Of a stretch of DNA of 64,000 bases, positions 7,846 through 16,095 are shown one piece after another; positions within the stretch are counted from its first letter, which is position 1; the number at the start of each line of letters is the position of its first letter. Under the pieces are notes generated by a model. The model searched no databases, was not told where the DNA came from, and saw only the letters and a list, made by a program, of their open reading frames with translations. The stretch is from assembly GCF_900215335.1 (NCBI RefSeq), contig NZ_OCMT01000001.1, positions 682,001-746,000 of the forward strand, read 5' to 3'. Source of the DNA: Pedobacter xixiisoli (GTDB taxonomy: Bacteria; Bacteroidota; Bacteroidia; Sphingobacteriales; Sphingobacteriaceae). The translations under genes were made by a program, and so were the position numbers.

Positions 7846-10272
7846 TTATGTTTTCCAATCATATTTGGTAGCATCACAACCACATCTTATTTTTTTTCCA
7901 ACTGTGTCATAATTTTTAATTGATACCTGCGGCTTTGTACAAGTTGCCTGATGGCATTTGAAAAGACCCTCAAATTCAAGGATATCATTCCAGAAAGCCT
8001 TTAGGTCACCGAGTTTTGGATCAAACGGATTATCGTGAGATAGCAAGTTTCCAAACACGTTAGAATTAGTCAACCTATCAAGTATCGGAAGTTTTAACTT
8101 AAGATCTGTACTCGCCTTATTAATTTTCGACTTCAAATCGTTAATCATCTCATCTGGCATCCTTTTTTCATTCACCTCATTATACCTAAAACTCAATTTG
8201 ACTTCCAAATTAAAGCAGATAGTTTTCAGAATGTGCTCTAAGTATCTTCTAATAGGATTACCTAGAAAAGCAATGTTTGCATTGGCTAAATTTAGTTCTA
8301 TCAATTCCTTTAAGTCCGACGGAGTTTCATCAAGATGTGTTCCTTTTGCTTCTGTCCATTTGATTTCGCCAATGAGCCAACCCTTCTTTTTTGCAATTTG
8401 TTTTACATACTGAAACCATTGTTCCTCATGAGTTAAGAGAATAATTTGATAATCAGCAAATTTTTCAAAGATCAGATCGGCAAATCTCTTACGGTGACTG
8501 GTATCAAAGCTTGAAATAACATCATCAAGTAACAGAAACTTATTCTCTTTATTGAACGCTATTACAGATGCAAGGAAAAAAGAAATACCAAAACAATTCA
8601 AATGCGATTCACTAAAATATTTTTGAGGTGGTGAAACCCAATTACCTTTATATTTGAATTCAATTGTTATCCCGTTCAATTCATCTTCTTCTCCCATTGT
8701 CACAATCCGAATCTCTTCGAATAACTCTCCAGGATTCATATACTGATAGAACTCATTAATGGTATCTGAAAAATTATCTATAAAATCTTGTAGACCGTCT
8801 TTTTGTTTCTTCACAAAGCCGTCGTATATGATACCAAGAGATTTTTTTTGGGCTTCCAATTTGTCCCTCTCAGCTTCAAATTTTTTAATTTTTTGAAATG
8901 CATCTTTAGACGCAGAAATATTTGCGAAAAGGATGGTTGTGTTATCTGTGGCCATCGCTTTTTTTATTTTTCCAATGCGGTCTGAAACTGCTGTAAGCAC
9001 TGAAAAATCTTTATCCTCTAACTTTAAGCTATCGGAAGCGCCAATCTTATTGCCAGAGGTTACTTTTTCAGATATGGCTTTGTGATATGCTTCCAATTTC
9101 TTTTTCAGTTCATCAAGTGCATTTTTTTCGGTAATATTTGAACTGTCAGCTAGCAAAACCTCGGAACCCAATGTTTTAAGCCGCTTAATCCTTTCCTCTA
9201 CAATTGTAATTGCAGATGTTTTTGCATTGTCAAATACAGCTTTCTTTTTTGCTGATTCTTCAATGGCAAGAAGCCTAACCTTAATTTCACTTGCTAGGTC
9301 ATTTAAGTCCTTTGGCTGGAGACATAAAGGGCAACTACTATCTGTATGGAACTTCTTGGATATAAGATTCCCTCCAGATTTGAGCATTTCAGCGAAATAT
9401 GTCTGCATTATGCTTTGTACATCAGCTGCAATCTTTTCAAATTCTTTAAAATACTTATCATATTCCTGGTCAATCAAGCTTGTTTCACTTTTTAAGAGTG
9501 TAAGAGTGGTCTGATAGGTTTCTAAAAATCTAAGCTCAGTTACAGTTTTAGTAGCAACAGGAGTTTTTAATTTCAGTAAAACCTTATCAACATCTTCCAT
9601 TGATGCAACTGTAATTCCCGTTGCATAGTCCCCAATAATCTCATTGATTTTTTCAAAAAAGTTTTTTTCTTGACTTACAGATGCACCAATTTTTTCAATT
9701 AGCGTTTGCTTCTGAGTATTGATTTGGTTCTCAAAATTTTGCGCCTTAATTTCTGATTTGATAGAACTAAATGACTTTCTAAGCACATCCTTTATCTTGG
9801 TCACTTCGGAAAAGCCAATGATATCGGATAAATTCTTCAATTTATCTCCTTTTGTCCTATCAATAAAATCCCGTAAAAATTGATAACGGAGAATTAGGTT
9901 TTCTTTTTTTGAACTTTCAAGGTAGCCTGAAAAATCTTCGGTTACATTAGAATATTCGCTCACCAATTTACTTTTCTTTGTAAATAGCTTTTTTTGGGAA
10001 TTGATAACTGCCTTGTTGTAGTTAACGCTGATGATAGACTCATCCTCCGATGCAAGATAAGCGTTTCTCAGAGCTTCTCTAAGATCAATTTCCTCTCCGC
10101 TTAAGTGCGATACTGCATCATTATAGTACCATTCTACAGAATCTGAAATGCTACTTTTACCTGTACCATTATCACCATATAGCAATACCGACTTTTCACC
10201 CAATGTAAGGGAGAAAGTATCTTTGACGCCACGGAGGCCTGTAATTTCCAGTTGTTTGATTTTAACCGCCAT
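7846..10272 (-). CDS. ABC/SMC-type ATPase with CxxC hook and Cys-rich tail (candidate defence effector or sensor)
   Basis: An 808-aa RecF/Rad50-like ATPase. Visible parts are Walker A GDNGTGKSS (33-41), long predicted coiled coil on both sides of a CPLC motif (C314, C317) like a Rad50 zinc hook, an ABC signature-like FSESHLN, Walker B FLLLDDVISSFD and the H-loop ILLTHE. The C-terminal region has NPIRRYLEH and, about 67 residues later, LLSHDNP. This resembles the R-x3-E...H layout of PrrC/RloC-type proteins. The tail adds C-x4-C and C-x-C cysteines, perhaps a small zinc site. It is the last gene of a four-gene operon with two nuclease-like proteins. Known ATPase-nuclease defence families such as Lamassu, Septu and RloC are analogies only. 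Confidence 0.8.
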   Translation of the reverse strand: MAVKIKQLEITGLRGVKDTFSLTLGEKSVLLYGDNGTGKSSISDSVEWYYNDAVSHLSGEEIDLREALRNAYLASEDESIISVNYNKAVINSQKKLFTKKSKLVSEYSNVTEDFSGYLESSKKENLILRYQFLRDFIDRTKGDKLKNLSDIIGFSEVTKIKDVLRKSFSSIKSEIKAQNFENQINTQKQTLIEKIGASVSQEKNFFEKINEIIGDYATGITVASMEDVDKVLLKLKTPVATKTVTELRFLETYQTTLTLLKSETSLIDQEYDKYFKEFEKIAADVQSIMQTYFAEMLKSGGNLISKKFHTDSSCPLCLQPKDLNDLASEIKVRLLAIEESAKKKAVFDNAKTSAITIVEERIKRLKTLGSEVLLADSSNITEKNALDELKKKLEAYHKAISEKVTSGNKIGASDSLKLEDKDFSVLTAVSDRIGKIKKAMATDNTTILFANISASKDAFQKIKKFEAERDKLEAQKKSLGIIYDGFVKKQKDGLQDFIDNFSDTINEFYQYMNPGELFEEIRIVTMGEEDELNGITIEFKYKGNWVSPPQKYFSESHLNCFGISFFLASVIAFNKENKFLLLDDVISSFDTSHRKRFADLIFEKFADYQIILLTHEEQWFQYVKQIAKKKGWLIGEIKWTEAKGTHLDETPSDLKELIELNLANANIAFLGNPIRRYLEHILKTICFNLEVKLSFRYNEVNEKRMPDEMINDLKSKINKASTDLKLKLPILDRLTNSNVFGNLLSHDNPFDPKLGDLKAFWNDILEFEGLFKCHQATCTKPQVSIKNYDTVGKKIRCGCDATKYDWKT

Positions 10273-10447
10273 CTTTCTCCCTTAGCTTTTGAAGTTCATT
10301 TCTAACATTTGTGTCTGTCAGCTTTCCCTGCTCGTACAGAGATGCGAGAGATTTTGCAATTTCTTCATTAACCTCTGGCATCTTTTCAATGTATTTAAAG
10401 AAATCATCTAAAATCTCCTTTCCGGACTTAACCTCTTTTTTTTCCAT
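10262..10447 (-). CDS. Small charged helical protein (61 aa) in nuclease-ATPase operon
   Basis: I do not recognise a family. The 61-aa product is highly charged and predicted all-helical (SGKEILDDFFKYIEKMPEV, then NVRNELQKLREKDGG). Its 3' end overlaps the ATPase start by 11 bp and its start lies 2 bp after the GIY-YIG gene, so it is clearly part of the operon and translationally coupled. It could be a small structural subunit or a regulator of the ATPase. Confidence 0.7.
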   Translation of the reverse strand: MEKKEVKSGKEILDDFFKYIEKMPEVNEEIAKSLASLYEQGKLTDTNVRNELQKLREKDGG

Positions 10448-10449
10448 AT

Positions 10450-10914
10450 CTATTTAAAGTAATTCCAATCAATCTTAAAATGGGTTGCAATATCATTGTT
10501 CATCACATCAAGCCCTGTTTTATTGTTGCATATTGGGTATACACCAAAATGCTGCACAAAATCTAAAATGAAGTAGCTTTCTAAATCTTCAATTCGATAT
10601 GCCCATATATTTTTGAGCATATCAAAATTGATGTAGGTAAACCATAGTGGTTCCACATTTCTGTAATTTGTCAAGCCAACGTTTTTTGATTTACCTCCAA
10701 AATGACCATTTAAACGATTACCAATACTATTAGTTCTTTTCTCGCTCATCCCAATATATAAAAGTCTTGATTTGTCAAATGGATATTGGATTTGGATGGA
10801 TGAAGAGAAAATAAAATATAGTCCTGCAATTCCATTAAGCGGAAGGATATTACTCGCTTCAAAGTTTTTTGGGGAATCGAAATATATATTTACAGTTTGG
10901 TTTATTTGGTTCAT
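10450..10914 (-). CDS. GIY-YIG nuclease-like protein
   Basis: The 154-aa protein has GIY-YIG fold landmarks in order: GLY (31-33), YIG (53-55), R67 and H71 in NRLNGHF, E112 in LES and N130 in the CNN segment. All expected catalytic positions appear present, so a metal-dependent endonuclease is plausible. No DNA-binding domain is attached; specificity would have to come from partners. It is second in an operon with a PD-(D/E)xK nuclease upstream and a small protein plus an ABC ATPase downstream. Confidence 0.75.
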   Translation of the reverse strand: MNQINQTVNIYFDSPKNFEASNILPLNGIAGLYFIFSSSIQIQYPFDKSRLLYIGMSEKRTNSIGNRLNGHFGGKSKNVGLTNYRNVEPLWFTYINFDMLKNIWAYRIEDLESYFILDFVQHFGVYPICNNKTGLDVMNNDIATHFKIDWNYFK

Positions 10915-10967
10915 TAATCGGCTGGTGTTTTTTGCTAAAGTTAGGAAACTGATGTTTATACAATGCC

Positions 10968-12047
10968 TTAGTCATTTCTAAGATTATTTATCCATTCACT
11001 ATCAAGATTAATCAAAGTAAATGGTAAACCATAATTGCTAAAACGCTGATGAAAAATAAAGATTCTAGAGAAAAATTGATCTTTCAAGTTATATCCAGCT
11101 GTCTTATCATAGTTAAAAAGCAGCCATTGCTGAACTAGGTTTATTGGTACATTAAATTTAAGCTCTAATCGATCGGTCGAAATGTTACTTCCTCTTATAC
11201 TTAGCGTCCATCGGGTTGGGTTATCAGCATTATAATGTATTCTTGCCTCATTTTTATCCGAGAACCGAAATTCACTCATGAGATTCCTTACGTTATCCTG
11301 TCTTGAAAATAAGAACAACAAATCTCCAGTTTCAAGCAATCCGATTACAAACCTATTAATTGTTCTATCAAAAGTTCTAAGTATTGCACCGATTAGTAAA
11401 TCTCCCATCAGATAATCTAATAGGGGTTCGTATATAGAATCATCTTTTGAATCTGGAGATTTGTCTTTAAGGTACCTATATAGAAGTTGTCTAACATTTT
11501 GAGGAATTGATGTTAGGTAATTTTGATCAATCTGATGAAACAAATCACAGGTATTGGATGGGAGAAACCAGCGTAGCGATAATAAAGGAATTTTATTATT
11601 TGCAGCAAACTCAAACGCTGGCTTGCTAAACTCTTCAATGGAGGCTACACCAATCTGATATTGATACCTCTTCCTGTTTGAAATGGCATAATTGGCTCTT
11701 CTATTGTTTTGCCTTTGCTTGATACTATCTTCGCTAACAATTTCAAATTCATTTATGTCGTACCTCAAGCCTAGGGCATTTCTAATCACATCAAGTCCAA
11801 TTGTTTTATCATAACTTTTACATTCAAACAGTAATCTTGATGGATAAGAAAATGGCATTTGGATTGGTGGCTCCATGAGTACATCTGCATCATGAGCAGC
11901 ACCTTTTCCATTGATGAAAAATAGCCCAGTTCCACGTTGCTGAAATATATAATGTCCATCTGGCCTCACAGAAGCAAAACCACAATTTAACATCAAGCTC
12001 CTTATTGTAAATTCTAAAAGAGCACCTTTCAATTGTCCTGTTGTCAT
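10968..12047 (-). CDS. PD-(D/E)xK restriction endonuclease-like protein
   Basis: The 359-aa protein has an N-terminal nuclease-like domain: E12 in LEFTIRSL, D53-A-D55, then a beta strand ending in E75-C-K77 (RLLFECKSYD). This is the Mrr-like PD-(D/E)xK arrangement, and the following YDINEFEIV fits the family's core helix-strand region. The C-terminal two thirds (about 150-359) are unrecognised. It is the first gene of the four-gene operon and the only one preceded by a long AT-rich leader. A role as DNA-cutting subunit of a defence complex is inferred. Confidence 0.72.
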   Translation of the reverse strand: MTTGQLKGALLEFTIRSLMLNCGFASVRPDGHYIFQQRGTGLFFINGKGAAHDADVLMEPPIQMPFSYPSRLLFECKSYDKTIGLDVIRNALGLRYDINEFEIVSEDSIKQRQNNRRANYAISNRKRYQYQIGVASIEEFSKPAFEFAANNKIPLLSLRWFLPSNTCDLFHQIDQNYLTSIPQNVRQLLYRYLKDKSPDSKDDSIYEPLLDYLMGDLLIGAILRTFDRTINRFVIGLLETGDLLFLFSRQDNVRNLMSEFRFSDKNEARIHYNADNPTRWTLSIRGSNISTDRLELKFNVPINLVQQWLLFNYDKTAGYNLKDQFFSRIFIFHQRFSNYGLPFTLINLDSEWINNLRND

Positions 12048-12447
12048 ATAGAGAGGTTAATTAACAGCATTTAAATATACAATTATCATTAAATAATTCA
12101 GCTATATAAAAGCAATCAGTCATTTAACTAAAAGATACATTCACTTGGAACGTTTCTTTTTGAGTTTTAAATTTCAAATTCAGGTATCAACAAAAAGGGA
12201 CTGCTATATAGCAATCCCCTCAAACTTTATAAAACAAAAAATGCCTGTTACCCTCAGGCCATGAAAAATTTCTTACGATGATCTAATATACAATTAAATC
12301 ATTAAAAATCAGCAAAATACCGTTGGAGTTCCCACTGCAATGCCAACCTCCAAGCGAATTTCCCACCGTAGATGCCAAAAGCGGGAACTGGTGCGGGCAA
12401 GTGCGTGGGCGTTCCGCAGGCCGAAAATGAGCGTGGGGAAATATGAC
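12048..12447. other. Intergenic stretch between the two minus-strand cargo operons
   Basis: The part next to the nuclease gene is AT-rich and should hold that operon's promoter (a near-consensus TATATTTA lies about 22 nt before the start on the minus strand). The middle holds the terminator described separately. The segment 12320-12447 is clearly richer in G+C, like the HEPN operon upstream. The junction of these compositions may mark where the nuclease-ATPase cassette was inserted. Confidence 0.5.
12192..12218 (-). terminator. Intrinsic terminator of the HEPN-like operon
   Basis: On the minus strand GGGATTGCTATATAGCAGTCCC forms a hairpin (outer GGGA/TCCC, inner 12-bp palindrome TGCTATATAGCA) followed by five T. 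It lies about 230 bp after the last gene of the operon. Confidence 0.7.
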
Positions 12448-12834
12448 CTATACATCATCGGACAGACCATCCAGAAGATACTTGGAGCGGTATGCCAGTA
12501 TTGCCTTGTGCCATTCGACCATTAGGTTTCTCGCTTCTGTTTCAGTCAGCTCAACCTCTTCTTCGCTGGTAGATGGCTTCTGGGAAACGATATTGTGCAG
12601 TTTTTCCATATAGGGTTCGTGTAGGGCAAGTTTCTCCTCGCTAAAATCAATTGTGTCCAAGTGCTCCAACATGATCAGTGTCGACCAAATTTCCTTTCCA
12701 TTCTGGCCACTGTAATAGCGTGGAAGTGATATTTCATCCAGTATCTTTTGGATGAACTCCTGCGGTCGGATCTCGAATATTTCACATATCATGATGAAGT
12801 CTTCGGGCAGTTCAAGTTTAATTGGCGTTTCCAT
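12448..12834 (-). CDS. Unrecognised helical protein, repeat-unit family (128 aa)
   Basis: No known family recognised. The N-terminal 45 residues (ELPEDFIMICEIFEIRPQEF, then IQKILDEISLPRYY) resemble two segments of the protein encoded just upstream: same spacing of a D/E-F...C-E/K-L helix and a second helix ending in IS or VS. The rest is charged helix. Its start overlaps the upstream gene by 17 bp. It is the last gene of a four-gene operon that faces an XRE regulator. Confidence 0.7.
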   Translation of the reverse strand: METPIKLELPEDFIMICEIFEIRPQEFIQKILDEISLPRYYSGQNGKEIWSTLIMLEHLDTIDFSEEKLALHEPYMEKLHNIVSQKPSTSEEEVELTETEARNLMVEWHKAILAYRSKYLLDGLSDDV

Positions 12835-13615
12835 AATGATTTCCTTTCTCTTTTAGTATATTGTAGTAATGCGATAAAAAGAAATCCCGATAGCATTCGG
12901 TTCTTTTCTTCAGGTCTCGCACGATAAAGTGCCTTGCGTTGAGCTTCTGTAATTCTGTAATGTACAAATCGATTGCCTCGGTCAAGGGTATGATCTTCGA
13001 TCGCTCATCCCTGTTCCTGCTGATATAATCAAAGACGAAAAGTTGGGGCATACTTTCGAGCTGTCTCTTCAATGCGACCTGCGCCCTAAATTCCGCAAGG
13101 GAGATACACGACATAAAATACTGTAGATAGCTGATCGCATCCACTGCATATAGTTCGCAGATGATCCTAAGGTCCTTTCCGAAGACCAGACAAGCCCCAT
13201 CTTCCAAAAACAGCTGCTCGGGGCTGCTCTGATACTCCTTCCTATAACCATAGAGCTTTTCCACAAGCGATATACTACGCTGATGCCGCTGCTGCTCACT
13301 ACCGACATTACTTGTTCCAAGTGCTACCAACTGCCGCAATACCTTTAGGGCGGGCAGGCTGAATGCCGTATTGATTGCTCCCGTTTCGGCCGATTTGCCG
13401 TTACCGTTTTCTGTTGGTAGCTGTTCAAGGTTCAGGTCGGTTATGACACTGGTAGCCTCGCTAAAGCCATCAAGCGGGCCGCCCCCTAGAAAACAGTATA
13501 CCGAAACATGGTCGATAAAGCGCTGTAGTACCACACCTATCTCTAGGTTTAATAATTTGCAGGCAACCCTGAACTCTAATGGTATTTCAATAGGGACTTC
13601 TTTTCTTTTTTTCAT
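12818..13615 (-). CDS. Unrecognised helical protein with two copies of the repeat unit (265 aa)
   Basis: I chose the ATG giving MKKRKEVPIEIP; it starts 1 nt after the stop of the upstream HEPN-like gene (TGA-T-ATG), although the frame stays open 39 codons further. Two helical units are visible: residues about 8-45 (IPLEFRVACKLLNLEIGVVL, then QRFIDHVS) and about 150-190 (FGKDLRIICELYAVDAISYL, then QYFMSCIS). Both match the start of the next protein. Function is unknown. Tight coupling on both sides says the products act together. Confidence 0.72.
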   Translation of the reverse strand: MKKRKEVPIEIPLEFRVACKLLNLEIGVVLQRFIDHVSVYCFLGGGPLDGFSEATSVITDLNLEQLPTENGNGKSAETGAINTAFSLPALKVLRQLVALGTSNVGSEQQRHQRSISLVEKLYGYRKEYQSSPEQLFLEDGACLVFGKDLRIICELYAVDAISYLQYFMSCISLAEFRAQVALKRQLESMPQLFVFDYISRNRDERSKIIPLTEAIDLYITELQKLNARHFIVRDLKKRTECYRDFFLSHYYNILKEKGNHYGNAN

Positions 13616-13616
13616 A

Positions 13617-15281
13617 TCATTCGGGATTTTCAGCGGTAACCAAACTATTCCTTGAAAGCAGGTTTGCATCGCCAACAAATGCTTCGGTTTTCCTGTACAG
13701 CCCCCACGCATCACTCCAGTCATCGATCTCATCTATGCCATATCTTGCGTTGGACTGCCCTTCGGACAGCCTGCGGTACATACTTTTATCATTGTTCAAT
13801 ACCGTCGGAAAATACAGTCTTGCCTGCGGCCAGAACATTCCACAGATATTCAATAGATGAGCTACACGGCACAAATTCGGCTTATACTCAAGATATTTGA
13901 GGATAAGCCCGAGGCAGGCCTGTTCCACCGCTTGGGACATCAGGGAAATTGAAAGCACCATATGTCCCTCGTCTATCATCTCGCCCGAACATCTTAAAAG
14001 TTCCTCAGCCCTTGTATTCCTGTTCAGTGTGCTGCGATCCAGCTTTTCTGCGCTGTACCTCCGTGCATCTGTTGCGACCATTTTCGAAGGGATTTTGCTG
14101 CCCAGCAATAATTTTCCAGATTTGGCTATCGCATGAAAAAAACTATTCCCTCTGCTTACAGCCTTAGCGAATTCATTCTGTCCATGTATCAACAACAATA
14201 CCGATACGCCCTCTCCACATCTATGGGTGATATGCTGTTGAATGTTCAGTCCATAGGGATAGGCCACTTCACTAATGACCAATAGGTCATAATGCACACC
14301 GCTTCGTGCAATACTCGCGCTGCTATCAAAGATGCCATCCTGCTTATCGCTATCAGTGCGCATCCCAAGCTGATAGACCGCCTGCGGCTCAAGATAATGT
14401 GTGATGATCTCCAATATGCCTGTAATTTCCTCCCCACAGGTTTGTTGTTCTGTAAACTCCGATAATTGCAAAGGTATTTTAGTATCGCTTGGTATATGTG
14501 TAGCAATGCTATCCGCCTTGGCAAGTAGAATTTCCATCTCTGCTTCTACAGCATTACGGAATTCCTCCGCTAACAGATACACCGCCTTTATATCTATTCC
14601 CTCGGCAGAAAATCCGCTCTCGTACCTTACAGCCGAATAGGCCTTGTCCAACTGTTCAAGCAATCCACGGTCGAATAGGCCATCGTTAGGTATGATCCTG
14701 ATCTCTGGCATCATGGAGCGCAGGAACTTTAGATGCTGGCTAATGTTGTGCGTTCGTTTCTCCCGTCCACACATACCGATCTCCAAAGCCCTGCAACTCA
14801 ATTCACATACCTGATGCAACATAAAGAGTGCTACAGCAGTATCGGTATTTTCTATGAAGAACTTTGCTCCATTATCGAACGAAGCTATGCGTGACATCGC
14901 AGCCCTAAAATTTGCCTCGGCCTCGACAGACCATTTTTTGATCATTTCTTTTGTAAACGTTGGCATTTCATCAGCTCCGCTAGCCTCATATAAAAGATTG
15001 GAAACATCGCAACAGACCAGATGGTAGATACTGCCCTCCCTCTGCAGTTTTCTGATTTCGCTTCTGTCATAGATCTTAAAGGTCAATTTATCATTCTGTT
15101 TTATCGCCATCCTAACGAAAGGCTCGAGTTCTCCTATCTTAATGCCGTCTGAAGATAGTGCCACAATAATTAGGTGGAGACAATTTTCGCCACCGTATAG
15201 AAATTCCATTCCGTAGATGCGCTCTACAGCTATCGCATCAGCAATGTGCCCTGCGATAATAATCTTGTTTTCCTTTTCCAT
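13617..15281 (-). CDS. Tandem nucleotidyltransferase-like/HEPN protein (554 aa)
   Basis: The protein looks like two fused copies of the Bacteroidota NTase-HEPN layout. Copy 1: a degenerate alpha/beta part (about 20-100), then a HEPN helical bundle with ALFMLHQVCELSCRAL, R173-x4-H178 (REKRTH) and the closing AYSAVRYESGF (about 214-224). Copy 2: HYDLLVI...VLLLIHGQNEFAKAV...FFHAIAKSGKLLLGS resembles the NTase C-terminal part, then a second helical bundle with MSQAVEQACLGLILKYL and ARYGIDEID. The RX4-6H motif is intact only in copy 1 and the NTase GSX10DXD motif is not seen, so RNase activity is possible but not proven. Gene order suggests a four-subunit system with the neighbours. Confidence 0.68.
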   Translation of the reverse strand: MEKENKIIIAGHIADAIAVERIYGMEFLYGGENCLHLIIVALSSDGIKIGELEPFVRMAIKQNDKLTFKIYDRSEIRKLQREGSIYHLVCCDVSNLLYEASGADEMPTFTKEMIKKWSVEAEANFRAAMSRIASFDNGAKFFIENTDTAVALFMLHQVCELSCRALEIGMCGREKRTHNISQHLKFLRSMMPEIRIIPNDGLFDRGLLEQLDKAYSAVRYESGFSAEGIDIKAVYLLAEEFRNAVEAEMEILLAKADSIATHIPSDTKIPLQLSEFTEQQTCGEEITGILEIITHYLEPQAVYQLGMRTDSDKQDGIFDSSASIARSGVHYDLLVISEVAYPYGLNIQQHITHRCGEGVSVLLLIHGQNEFAKAVSRGNSFFHAIAKSGKLLLGSKIPSKMVATDARRYSAEKLDRSTLNRNTRAEELLRCSGEMIDEGHMVLSISLMSQAVEQACLGLILKYLEYKPNLCRVAHLLNICGMFWPQARLYFPTVLNNDKSMYRRLSEGQSNARYGIDEIDDWSDAWGLYRKTEAFVGDANLLSRNSLVTAENPE

Positions 15282-15286
15282 AATTC

Positions 15287-15970
15287 CTAGCTGGTTACCT
15301 TTTCGTATGTGATTTTTCTTCCTTCATTAGACTTATTCAGCAACAGCTTGGGATAGCTGCGCCTTGAGGTCATTTCCCCGAGAACCTTCATGACGTGTCG
15401 GGGTAGTACGTACTGATCGGTCAACAGACTGCAATGCTGACAGATTTCGATTGGTGTCTTCGAGCTAGACCAATTGTCGTTCAGCTCGACATCGAGGATT
15501 TCCCGTACCGCTTTCAATTTTTGATCTTCGCTATTCGGAAACTCGATATAACTTGGATTTTGTTCAAAGAGCTTGAAGGCCAATCTTTCAGTTCCAATAC
15601 TATCCATCACGTATAGCGCATGCTCTATGATCTTCTTGCGCTTAGTCCGAACCATGTGGCAGGGAAAGTAGCCTCCCCTGAGGTCTGAACTGAAAACTAT
15701 AAGACCTGCAAAGGATCGTTCTCCCAGACCAGCGACCATACCCAAGAGTATGCCCGCTGTCATCCTCTTGCGGAGGAGCTTTTCTAATCTGCCGATAATG
15801 TCGCTGCTCATTCCCATAAGGAATGATGTTTCCTCTGAGAGATATCCCTTTGATATCCTGAGCAACATCATGCTGTATAGGATGTTAATGTCAGGTCGGG
15901 ACAAATCGGCCTTGTAGTGGCCTGTACGGATCACTTTTCCGCCGAGTAGGATGTCGTCTTGATTTTCCAT
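15287..15970 (-). CDS. Unrecognised protein, first gene of HEPN-like operon (227 aa)
   Basis: No family recognised. The N-terminus (ILLGGKVIRTGHYKADLS) is followed by a helical region with SEETSFLMGMSSDIIGRLEK and RKRMTAGILLGMVAGLG, which could include an HTH-like segment (residues about 45-75), and a basic tail. C180 and C183 in ICQHC are close together but no second pair is visible. It starts opposite the XRE gene, so the 125-bp gap carries both promoters, and the next gene follows 5 bp after its stop. Confidence 0.65.
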   Translation of the reverse strand: MENQDDILLGGKVIRTGHYKADLSRPDINILYSMMLLRISKGYLSEETSFLMGMSSDIIGRLEKLLRKRMTAGILLGMVAGLGERSFAGLIVFSSDLRGGYFPCHMVRTKRKKIIEHALYVMDSIGTERLAFKLFEQNPSYIEFPNSEDQKLKAVREILDVELNDNWSSSKTPIEICQHCSLLTDQYVLPRHVMKVLGEMTSRRSYPKLLLNKSNEGRKITYEKVTS

Positions 15971-16024
15971 TGTCTTTAGGTTTAGGTTATCATCCTAAAG
16001 TTCCGCAGGCCATTTGCCGTATCC

Positions 16025-16041
16025 TACCAATTATATTGGTA
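16025..16041. promoter_or_regulatory. Palindromic operator candidate between HEPN operon and XRE gene
   Basis: TACCAAT-TAT-ATTGGTA is a perfect 7-bp inverted repeat with a 3-nt spacer in a divergent promoter region. It is the obvious candidate binding site for the XRE-family regulator encoded alongside. Confidence 0.55.
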
Positions 16042-16083
16042 TCTTACCACAGAACCGTAGTTCCGTACTATTTCAGAATTTAT

Positions 16084-16091
16084 TATATTTG
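16084..16091 (+). promoter_or_regulatory. -7 box of the XRE gene
   Basis: TATATTTG matches TAnnTTTG and ends 4 nt before the chosen ATG, so the transcript would be nearly or fully leaderless. Confidence 0.5.
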
Positions 16092-16095
16092 CTTT

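Noticed and set aside
7846..10272. Assignment of the ATPase as GajA/OLD-type nuclease or PARIS AriA
   Set aside because: No TOPRIM motif (DxD with preceding Glu) is visible and no TOPRIM partner gene is adjacent.
7846..12047. Assignment of the operon as a standard Lamassu system
   Set aside because: There is a hook-type ATPase and a nuclease, but no gene of LmuC size, and a GIY-YIG gene and 61-aa gene are extra; similarity is only in general plan.
12340..12525. 61-codon + strand frame opposite the last HEPN-operon gene
   Set aside because: Partly antisense to a real gene and Arg-rich from G+C-rich sequence; unsupported.
12448..15970. Assignment of HEPN-operon genes as RteC-type tetracycline element regulators
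   Set aside because: None of the four proteins shows the RteC pattern; similarity is only that they occur in a Bacteroidota element.
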